Source: Larix sibirica
Taxonomy: Eukaryota > Streptophyta > Pinopsida > Pinales > Pinaceae
Direction: 5' to 3'
DNA length: 10,171 nucleotides
Assembly (NCBI GenBank): GCA_004151065.3
Contig: NWUY0300011078.1
Location: 28,617 to 38,787 of the forward strand
Part shown: positions 1-7,366 of the stretch, in pieces
Position numbering within the stretch: position 1 is the first letter of the stretch
How the letters are laid out: every line of letters starts with the position of its first letter
Position numbers and translations under genes: made by a program
Notes under the pieces: model-generated
What the model saw: the letters and a program-made list of their open reading frames with translations, nothing else
The model's database searches: none
What the model was told of the DNA's origin: nothing

Positions 1-640
1 AAAATCCATTACCATTAATGTATTTTGACTCTACAAAATCGGGCACCAACAATCGCATGTCATTCACTACATTTATGAAGGGCCAACACAATCTTCATTC
101 TGTCAACCTATAACAAAGCATTTATTTCTGCACTTAAAATTTTGTAATGAAGGGTCAATTAGCACTTAATGCCCGACTATGCTGAAGCACTATAAATACT
201 CATCCTTGTAATCGTGATTCAGAGACAGAGTTGAATACGATTATCAGCTTGGAACTAAACTCATAATTTTTGTGTACTATGTTATTTGACTTTGAAAACT
301 CATAGTCAAGTTTATGAACGCAATGGTAATCAAAACATAGTTGAAACAAGCAGCTGTAACTGTCATGTAGATTACTATTAACTAAACAGTTGTAGATGAA
401 AATTTCTGAACTTTAAGATGTGTGTATGTTGCTGTTTATAAAAGAAACACTCCCGTGCCTTCCCACACATTTGATATGTGTAAAACTGAATACTTCAATT
501 GAGAGAATGATATTTCAAATTCTTTTCATAAAAAAACTCTAATAAAACGAATAATTGTACATATATTTTCAACATACTTTATTTAAATATTATTGATATG
601 CTCACTACTTCTTTAACTGTACTTTTTTATTATAGCCTTG
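1..640. other. Intergenic DNA, no gene seen
   Basis: This stretch is AT-rich and stops occur often in all frames. I see no conserved protein motif on either strand. A TATA-like element lies at 191-198 and is listed separately. A small hairpin-capable sequence (ACACAT, five-base loop, ATGTGT) lies at 465-481, but it is short enough to be chance. Confidence 0.5.
191..198 (+). promoter_or_regulatory. Possible TATA box
   Basis: TATAAATA occurs at 191-198 and is a close match to the plant TATA consensus. A start site would be expected near 220-230, where the sequence is purine/pyrimidine mixed (CAGAGACAGAG). No open reading frame of note follows within several hundred bases, and such motifs are common by chance in AT-rich DNA. 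It is offered only as a candidate, perhaps for a non-coding or spliced transcript. Confidence 0.2.
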
Positions 641-682
641 GAGACGTTCCAGGCATTTGCAACCTGTTTCATGCCATGTTTA

Positions 683-1020
683 GCTGACATCGGGGCGCTA
701 ATTCCAGGGATTTATTGTCAGCGGAAAGGCGCACTGATTGGCTGACATATTGACATCTTCAGGTTTGTTTCAATGCATTCCTGACAGCACTGATGGTGTA
801 CTAATTGGAAAAGTTACATATAGCTCATCTTCATGTCTATTTTAATTCATTCTCGACAGAAGAGAGGTTCTGTTTCAATGCATTCCTGACAGCAGCCAGG
901 GTGTAGTCATTGGAGGAGCTGCATATAGCTCATATTGTCTTCAGATCTGTAATCTGTATTAATGCTTTCCTGGCAGCAGAAAGGGTGGGTGTAGTCAGTG
1001 GAGTTACATATCTATTCCAG
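683..1020. repeat. Degenerate tandem repeat, units of about 70-105 bp
   Basis: A 24-base segment containing CAATGCATTCCTGACAGCA is identical at 766-789 and 871-894. Weaker versions start near 834 (ATTCATTCTCGACAGAAGAG) and 955 (TTAATGCTTTCCTGGCAGCA). Each is followed by a related tail of the form GGTGTAGTCATTGGAG...TACATATAGCTCAT. A further, more diverged relative appears near 716-760 (TGTCAGCGGAAAGG...GACATATTGACATC). An inverted pair GCTGACA/TGTCAGC sits at 683-689 and 716-722. The spacing is irregular, so this looks like an old minisatellite or locally amplified segment. An open frame at 910-1110 lies inside it and shows no sign of being a gene. Confidence 0.6.
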
Positions 1021-1414
1021 ACAGGTATTGAAGGCTCATTAAAGGAGCAATTACATTGTAGTATGGGTACACTTTTGAGGGGTCTTGCATGCAGTAGGGC
1101 GCAGATCTGACATCAAATTCAACAATAATGAGGCCGAATTATGAAGAAAAACTAAACACCCGTTTTTGGCTTCTCACCACACTGTTGATAATCCTAATCA
1201 AGTTTTTATCGCAAGTGATAAGTGCCATCTAAAATTGAATAGTAGCCCATGAGAGATCTAGTTTAACTACAGGAACAGGTATATTCAGTTAAGCTACCTT
1301 CCGCAATGATCCTTGGGTAACCCTCACCGGTCTAGCAATTCCGGTTCTTATTATGAGATTATCCAATATCCACCAATAGGTTTTTTTGTAGAAACAGAGA
1401 CAGACAAGAGAGAC
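1021..1414. other. Intergenic DNA, nothing recognised
   Basis: I find no coding motif, RNA gene or clear repeat here on either strand. A run of seven or more T at about 1381 and a purine-rich patch after it are the only compositional oddities. Confidence 0.4.
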
Positions 1415-1548
1415 AGCTATTTGGATTAAATTCATCCACAACCAAAATTAACGTTAATATAAAATTCTCAACCTATCTCCGGTAGCTATTTCGATAGAAT
1501 TCATTCACAACCAAAATTAACGTTAATATAAGATTCTCAGCCGTTCTC
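1415..1548. repeat. Diverged 69-bp tandem duplication
   Basis: Bases 1415-1479 align without gaps to 1484-1548 at a constant offset of 69. The best-conserved part reads CACAACCAAAATTAACGTTA in both copies, followed by ATATAA and ATTCTCA. Differences are scattered single-base changes, so the duplication is not recent. Each copy carries the perfect ten-base palindrome TTAACGTTAA. There is no sign of coding. The function, if any, is unknown. Confidence 0.8.
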
Positions 1549-1561
1549 TTTTGCCTGTTAA

Positions 1562-1888
1562 TATAACGAAAATAGTGTAGAAAGTACACTTCACGGCCCT
1601 GTGTTTAATCGTCCCGTCCCTAAATTATCATTTAATCTACACAATTCTGACTTGAAATTAAAGATTTACTGCTCCGACACAAAGAACAGATTCGTAAAAT
1701 TACAAAATATGATCGTTACGCATGGTTTCCATCCTTTCTTGGAATTGAACCTCAAAATACTTCAAGAGAGAAGTCTCCGAACCTTGAACGACTTTCAACT
1801 AAAAGTCGACAACCCTCCCGATCTCTCCTTGGACAACATTTCGCAGGTTTGCGACAATATTTTCATGGCGGGAATATTTGGTAAATAA
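1562..1888 (+). CDS. Hypothetical open frame of unknown origin
   Basis: A frame of about 108 codons is open from just after a stop at 1559 to TAA at 1886-1888. The only in-frame ATG is internal (1709), so if this is real it is an exon or a remnant rather than a complete small gene; the GTG at 1601 is not a credible plant start. Local base composition is less AT-rich than the flanks, and the codons read sensibly through the second half (residues such as VDNPPDLSLDNISQVCDNIF). TTTG|GTAAAT at the 3' end could be a splice donor. A polyadenylation-like AATAAA lies at 2053-2058. I recognise no domain and no family. A chance open frame remains a fair alternative. Confidence 0.25.
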   Translation, partial: YNENSVESTLHGPVFNRPVPKLSFNLHNSDLKLKIYCSDTKNRFVKLQNMIVTHGFHPFLELNLKILQERSLRTLNDFQLKVDNPPDLSLDNISQVCDNIFMAGIFGK

Positions 1889-2873
1889 CTTAGCCTGAAA
1901 CATTTTTTTGATGATGGACTCAGCTGATTATCCATATGAACTCTTCTCAAATATTTCCTGTGAAAACTTGAACGAACGAGAGCATGAAACCAGAATTTGA
2001 CTAACATGATATATTTTAAAATTGTATTTGATATTGTAACATTTTTTAAATCAATAAAATATATTAAATTAATAACTTAGAAATATATTAAGTTTGTATT
2101 TACTATTCCTGTACGTTTTTTCCTAGGTGATTAGATTGACAACAATATTATGAAACTTGTTGGTAAAGATAGTTCTTATTTCATTTAAGTATTCAAAGAT
2201 TATTAAAAAAGAGGAAGAATACTTTATGCTAGTTCGTTGGCTTTCTTGTTGGAATTTGTAATATAATGAAAATATATCTTTCACTCTTTTAATCTACCTC
2301 TTATACAAGTAATAAATTGTTTTTTTTAACTTGAGAGTATCAAATATCTAAAGATGAAATTTTGATTAACTAAATTAATTATAGTTGAAAAATTAATTCT
2401 TCTTTTAAATACACAATTTATGAGTTTACATATTAAGGCATAATTGTGGGGAAGGTGGATAAAATATTGATCTTTATCTTTATTAAAATCAAAAGCCTAA
2501 ATAAATAATATAATAATATATCTAATATTTGTTCTTAGCACTTTTTTCATCTACTTCAAATTCTCCTCTATAAAGAGAACTTGATAATCAAAAGACATTA
2601 TGATCTCAACTATGGGCCATGAAGACAACATTAAAATAACTAGGACTTTTTAGGAGGGGATGGACCATAAAAATCTTAGGATTATAATTGATTCTCAATC
2701 CTCTAACATGAGGGTGATTCAATAACATGTGATTTCTCTTCTCCAACAATTTGTCATATTAAATACCAAGGGTAGTCCAGTAATATTATAATAGATGTCC
2801 TCAAATATATGAGATTATAAGTGACGTTGATAACCAAAATACATTATAAAAGGGTACACAAGAATTTGATGAA
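1889..2873. other. Very AT-rich intergenic DNA
   Basis: This stretch is dominated by A/T runs, particularly 2020-2100 and 2330-2540. An AATAAA hexamer at 2053-2058 could serve as a polyadenylation signal for a plus-strand transcript, but it is expected by chance at this composition. I see no coding motif, RNA gene or strong repeat. Confidence 0.45.
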
Positions 2874-2921
2874 TGGAACAAGGGGAAGTGCACCAAAATT
2901 TGGATAAGAGAGTACTTGCAA
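2874..2921 (-). repeat. Dispersed repeat copy A (partial copy of an exon edge)
   Basis: This 48-base segment matches 3853-3900 in the same orientation with no gaps at a constant offset of 979; I count 41 of 48 identities by eye. The shared core includes AAGTGCACCAAAATT. Read on the minus strand it is the acceptor and first codons of the exon-like fragment at 3643-3894: TTGCAAGTACT here against TTGCAGGTACT there. It encodes LQVLSYPNFGALPLVP where the other copy encodes LQVLSDPNFGALYLVP. Similarity stops sharply on the exon side and fades quickly on the intron side. The AG of the acceptor has become AA in this copy. Confidence 0.7.
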
Positions 2922-3642
2922 AGAAAACCAAGGACGTATGAGATTACTCTCAAACTTCCCTAAGGTGGGAACATCCATGCTCAACTAGGAAAACAAGCAT
3001 GGTTGCCAAATCAAGTACATTACAAATCCATGTAAAATGAAAAATCATGACCATGAAAAGGTACACGGTGAATCTATGTCTCAGTGTATATAAGGAGATT
3101 GTTTGATGATGAATGCGATTAGAAATTGATCCTCCAATAAAGTACCAATGTCATTTTGGTATGTGGTATTTCTTGTCCAACTTTAGAAACAACATAAAAG
3201 GGAGATTTTACTACAACCCAAGGTCTTCAATCCAAATCTCTTGAATGTATGAATATGCTCCATGTGAAAAATTGATCTAAAGTTGAACATGGGAGAAATA
3301 ATTTGATTACTAGTCCTTAATGTATAGTGTTAACAAATGTTGGATAACCTACCAATACTAATGATGGGTGTCAAGGTACAAAGTACATTCTAGTAAGTGT
3401 AAATAGATGTGATGATGTTGAACACTCATAGAATCTATCAAATAAGGGACATTGATTAATTTTCACTATAGTGAGGGGACCTACCATTGATGACTAAAGT
3501 CCCAAGGTACTATAAAGGTCTCTAAATCTCACTCATAGAGCAAATGAGTTGATGTCTATAGGATGAGATACACTAGAAGAATGGCATTAAGGCATCCCCC
3601 ATCAACCAACATGAGGTAGTATTAGGAACATGATTTGAGTTA
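2922..3642. other. Intergenic DNA between repeat copies
   Basis: No complete gene is visible. The minus strand continues from the exon-like fragment at 3643-3894 with scattered short open stretches broken by many stops, which could be further decayed coding sequence or chance. I could not tie it to any family. Confidence 0.35.
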
Positions 3643-3894
3643 AAGTTCCTGGACAAGATGTTGAATGAACGCATCGCCGAGTATATCTCTGTCATGCACC
3701 AAATGTAGATAGGGAACATAAAACACCTCTTAAAAACAACCAAATTGAAAGTGATTGACCGAAGCCAAGAATTCAACTAATGATGAAAATGGAACCCTAG
3801 GTGCAACACAAATCCCACTATGTGAATAAATGTCTTTCAATCGAACATCATGTGGAACCAGGTAAAGTGCACCAAAATTCGGATCAGAAAGTAC
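3643..3894 (-). pseudogene. Unidentified exon-like coding remnant
   Basis: On the minus strand, directly after a good 3' splice site, a frame of 84 codons runs with a single TAA (3730-3732) before a second stop at 3640-3642. The amino-acid run looks coding: VLSDPNFGALYLVPHDVR, then a hydrophobic and charged mix ending VEFLASVNHFQFG, then after the stop FYVPYLHLVHDRDILGDAF. I do not recognise the protein. There is no start codon at its head, which suits an internal exon. Sequence beyond it toward lower coordinates is riddled with stops. It could be an old gene fragment, one captured and moved by a transposon, or part of a decayed element. The duplicated 5' edge at 2874-2921 favours a rearranged fragment over a live gene. 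Confidence 0.4.
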
Positions 3895-3900
3895 CTGCAA
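3853..3900 (-). repeat. Dispersed repeat copy B (exon edge)
   Basis: This is the partner of the 48-base segment at 2874-2921, in the same orientation and 979 bp away. It spans the intron/exon boundary of the exon-like fragment, from TTGCAG through codons for VLSDPNFGALYLVPH. This copy keeps the intact acceptor and continues into open frame, so it is the more likely source copy. Confidence 0.7.
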
Positions 3901-3915
3901 ATAAGAGAACAACAA
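3895..3915 (-). promoter_or_regulatory. Likely 3' splice acceptor
   Basis: Read on the minus strand, a T-rich tract (TTGTTGTTCTCTTATTTGCAG) ends in CAG directly before GTACTTTCTGATCC, where the coding-like frame starts. This is a textbook plant acceptor. The corresponding site in the repeat copy near 2916-2921 reads CAAG and so has lost the CAG. Confidence 0.45.
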
Positions 3916-5048
3916 TTTGTTAAAAAGGAAACATTGTTTATCCTTCAGCAATATAAATTTTACAAATTAATGGGTTAGTGCATTGACCAATTTCATTATG
4001 GAAGTCATGAGCATTAGTTTTAATTCTAGTCATGTTTATTTTTTTTAACCCGTGATATTAGATAAGTAGGTTTGATCCTAATTAGGATATATAAAATATT
4101 TGTAATATTTTAGCTTATTATTTTTAATCCTTCTATATGTTATGTTAAAATTCATAGTGACATAAAATTTAAAATGATCAATATACTACTAATTGTATTA
4201 ATGTATTTTATGTTCTAAATAGCTAAACAAAGCATTAGAATCTCTAACCCAACCTCTTTTAAACATGATATGGTTATCCGCCATACAAAAAGCAATAAAG
4301 AAGAACATATTACTTCAAAACATGTCTTGGGCCCATACTTCCCAAACAAATATAACAATTGAGATAGTTAAAATGTTGAAAATGACAAGATAGTTAAAAT
4401 ATTGAAAGTCATCTTTTTCTTATCTAAATCCAAGAGTTCAACATCTCTACTCAAAAAGGAAAGAGAAACCCTACATTATTAAGCATAGTTAAATCATGTG
4501 ACCATACCAACATAAAGTTTTCATAGATTAGGCAACGCAATGTAAGACAATTACATCGAATTATACTAACAAAGATTTAGTCTTTTTAAGACAGCTAGCA
4601 CAATAAAAGATGGCACCAAGTGTTAAGATCATAAACTTATATTCCAAACTAACATTCCCAATTCTCACTTAAAAGACTCATTTATTAAAGAAGATAAGAT
4701 GTGAATTAGAGTGTATCAAATCTTCTTCCAGCTTTGAACAAAAGCTGTTGTGCTCGACTAAGAGAATAAAACCACTGGTACACTAATTTATATCCAATGT
4801 TGAAGAACTAGCAGCATGAACAAACGCAAATGTCAAGACGCTAGCACTCATTTGCACTCAATCGAAAATCCTATATTGTACGGTCACGTTCATGCAAATT
4901 TTGGAATTTGACCTAGGCTTGGAATCCTTGTTACATATACCATATTGCTACTCTTGAAAATTTGACATGGATCCAAATTAGTTAGCCATTTCTTCTAGAT
5001 ACCAAAATAGCTTAGAAACTTCAAGGAAATGTTCAAAGTTTTTTTGTT
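3916..5048. other. Intergenic DNA, no gene seen
   Basis: This stretch is AT-rich with frequent stops in all frames. The only structure I find is a short tandem duplication at 4363-4412, listed separately. The part around 4780-4960 is slightly less AT-rich, but neither strand gives a recognisable protein. Confidence 0.45.
4363..4412. repeat. 26-bp imperfect tandem duplication
   Basis: GATAGTTAAAATGTTGAAAA at 4363 is followed 26 bases later, at 4389, by GATAGTTAAAATATTGAAAG. The two units differ at a few positions. It is short and AT-rich and probably arose by replication slippage. Confidence 0.6.
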
Positions 5049-5114
5049 GAACATTTCATTCATGAGAAACATGCAATAAGGAACATTTCATTCATGAGAA
5101 ACATGCAATAAGGA
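5049..5114. repeat. Perfect 32-bp tandem duplication
   Basis: A 32-base unit beginning GAACATTTCATTCATGAGAA and ending ACATGCAATAAG is present at 5049-5080 and again, without a single difference, at 5081-5112. Two more bases of a third unit follow. Identity of the copies implies a recent event compared with the diverged repeats elsewhere in the window. Confidence 0.9.
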
Positions 5115-5242
5115 GTAGTGTCCAAAGTTTAAGAAATATGTTTTTAAAATGTTACAATAGGTGGGTTCCATTTCTAATTCCATTCAAAAAATAAAAAGAA
5201 AGAAAATAACATATTTTGAACGAGAGTAGCATGCGGCAATAT

Positions 5243-6199
5243 CTATGAGAGAGCATGAAAATAGAGCCAAGTGCCATGATTATCCACAGGAATCACAATC
5301 TTTTGTTCATTTAATTGTTGTTGCATCTGCCATTGATTGTCGTCGTCATGAATCTAATCCGATTTAAATCTATTATCACAGACTTTTAGGCCGAAGGTAT
5401 CATTAAAACCATCTCTAACTTGTGAAATAGTTACAACGGATGAGGTCGCCACCACCTGTGCCTTTAAAATTGAACTTAGATTTCCATGAACAGTCATTGA
5501 TGCACCTTGGTTTGCTCTTTCGCAACTTTTACGTGGCGATTCTAAACATGTGATTAACTTAATGCACTTTAAAAGGCTGGTCCGATTTGGAATATTAGGA
5601 AACAGTGGAAGAAGACTGGTTGGCTGAGACCTGGTAGCGGAAATTTCCAAGATCCCTGTGGTGCTATTACAATTTACCTCTTAATAAATATTGATTTGCC
5701 ACCCTCAAAGCTTGATGTTCGTATAGTGATTGGCTAGCGTAGGGAACCCTAAAGCCATCGACTCCTTTGTTGAGAAGACTGAAATAAACCAAAGGGAGGG
5801 ATGGAAGAGTCGTCTGGTCTAAATTGGGAGAGAATCCATTAAATTCATTGTTGTTATTGGTAGAAGAAGTGGAAGTAGTGGGCTCAATATTTTGCACATC
5901 GCAATTAACAAGTTAATACCCCATTCTGTTGGTTCTCTTGTTCTTTCTACATCCTCCCCCAATAGGAACATTCCTTAGAGAGCCTTGTTAGTCCAATATC
6001 ATATGCAAATCTTGTAAAAATAACGAGGTTGAGATAAGATGTAGTTTTTGTTGTAGAAAAATTTGGTGTTGGACGAATCACAACGAGAACACTTGAGTGC
6101 TACCTGAGTTGTGTTTGGCTTATATCACCTCTCCATCAAAATGGGCCTTGAACAAGGGCGTAGCATCTCTTCAGACGGTTTGAACACCAAATTATGCAT
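5243..6199 (-). pseudogene. Dof-type zinc-finger transcription factor, pseudogene
   Basis: Dof proteins are plant-only DNA-binding regulators that recognise AAAG cores through one C2C2 zinc finger (CX2CX21CX2C). Here an ATG at 6199-6197 opens about 35 residues before the finger, which reads [14 protein letters not shown] (first cysteines at 6091-6089 and 6082-6080), then [10 protein letters not shown], then YW, then, one frame over, LRNVPIGGGCRKNKR (from 5978). The third zinc cysteine is tyrosine (TAC, 6016-6014); the fourth is kept at 6007-6005. The tail is S/T/N-rich, as in Dof activators, and ends at TAG 5245-5243, giving about 318 codons in all. Damage: TGA at 6127-6125 and 6001-5999, a one-base loss near 5986-5979, TAA at 5915-5913, a frameshift near 5680-5667, and TAG at 5356-5354. 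No intron or poly(A) tail is evident. The family call is firm; the subfamily is unknown. Confidence 0.87.
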
Positions 6200-6289
6200 T
6201 TCACTATGAATAAAATTCAATAGATCATGAAATTAAGCACTTGGTCGCAATAAACCCAAAATTCAAATGTTCTGAATAGACACAGATAA
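6200..6289. other. Junction between Dof start and LINE
   Basis: About 90 bases separate the Dof pseudogene ATG on the minus strand from the first LINE-like codons on the plus strand. The LINE 5' boundary probably falls in or near this gap. An out-of-frame reading just before 6310 (CVNPEK) could be a slightly earlier piece of ORF1. I see no target-site duplication that I could verify, because the other end of the element is outside the window. Confidence 0.4.
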
Positions 6290-7271
6290 GTGTGTAAACC
6301 CAGAGAAAAGGAACTGATGGGATGGATCTCTTCAAAATGGAATCCCAAAGCCCATTCTCATCTTCAGCTGGGATCCAAGGGCTTCTTTACAGTCATTTTC
6401 TCAAGGATTGAATATAAAGAAAAGGTTGTGGATGGAGTTCCATATTTCTTCAACTCAGCTGGGTTATTCATTCACAACTGGGTCGAAACGTTCAACCTAG
6501 ATACATAATATTTCTCATGGGATCCAGTTTGGATTCGCTTGTACTCCCTCCCACAGGATTACTAGGATGAGGAAACCCTTTCAGAAATAGGAAATTCCTT
6601 AGGATAATTTGTAAAGATATCCGACCAAAAAAGGGGAAACAAGTACGCTTCATATGCAAGGATCTGTGTTTATATGCACATAGAAAGAGCCCTGGCAGAC
6701 TCAATCTATCTACCTAAAGATATTGAATGGATCCAACCAGTTGATTATGAGCATGTCCCCTTCCGATGTCGAAAGTGCCATGAACACAAACATCTTTACA
6801 AACATTGCCCTCAAAATAAGCCTTCTCTAGACCCCAAAAAGTCACAGGCCATTGATGAGGAGGGCTTCAAAAAAGTTCCAGCTAGGTGCCTCCAAAATTG
6901 TAGGAACCCCACGATTAGCAAATTGGCCACCACAACCACTAGTAATATCTTTGATATTCTTACAGAACAATAAGAAGATCCAAAAAACCTGCTTGCAAAG
7001 GACCAACAAGACACAAAAAAGAAGCATGCAGAACCAATCATTGAGAAAAATCTAGTCACAAGACCCCTCTTCTTTAACAAAATTCATCCTGTCTGAGGCC
7101 CCACCACTGACATCAATCCCAGATCCATATGTGGTCATCGATGAAGATATGAGTGATATATATCTCCTAATACTGGAGGAAGCATGCCTCTGCAAAGCAT
7201 ACAATGTTATCCCTTCCAAGAAGATTAAAAGAAAGCTTCAAAGGGCCCCCAAAAGAGAGGAAGGAAGATGA
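6290..7271 (+). pseudogene. LINE ORF1 (DUF4283-like, CCHC knuckle), broken
   Basis: ORF1 proteins coat LINE RNA. Frame 2 carries the DUF4283-type pattern GWISSKWNP...GFFTVIFSRIEYKEKV...PYFFNSAGLFIHNW (6317-6490), then PVWIRLYSLP and LSEIGNSLG (about 6524-6604), then the knuckle FRCRKCHEHKHLYKHCP with all four CCHC ligands (6767-6808), although the usual Gly before His is Lys. The parts share one frame, interrupted by TAA 6506, TAG 6563 (where the family usually has Trp), TAA 6605 and TAA 6971, then TGA 7094. A shift near 7092 continues in frame 3 to TGA at 7269-7271 with an acidic and basic tail (VVIDEDMSDIYLLILEEAC). The true C-terminus may lie further on in another frame before ORF2. GTG at 6290 is not a real start; the N-terminus is missing. 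Confidence 0.88.
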
Positions 7272-7366
7272 ATCTGAAGCACAACACCCTATGCACCAAT
7301 CTAATCGAATCAAGGAAATATGCCCCAACTCACTGAATTCTTTCCCTCCAACTCTCCAAGTTCTCA

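Noticed and set aside
910-1110. Plus-strand open frame of 66 codons
   Set aside because: It lies within the degenerate tandem repeat, has no recognisable motif, and its reading is a by-product of the repeat.
1795-2007. Minus-strand open frame of 70 codons
   Set aside because: It overlaps the end of the plus-strand 1562-1888 frame and AT-rich flank, with no motif. It is probably a shadow or chance.
2874-3900. Direct repeats 979 bp apart as LTRs of a small element
   Set aside because: The repeats are only 48 bp, lack TG...CA ends, and no primer-binding site or polypurine tract was seen. Their content is an exon edge.
5667-5897. Resemblance of EHQAL on the minus strand to the QLQ domain of growth-regulating factors
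   Set aside because: The surrounding QLQ residues are missing, and the segment is continuous in frame with the Dof finger end just upstream, so it is the Dof tail.
6811-7080. Minus-strand hydrophobic open frames under LINE ORF1
   Set aside because: They are antisense to the knuckle and tail region of ORF1. The Phe/Leu/Ser-rich composition is what antisense of Lys/Glu-rich coding gives.
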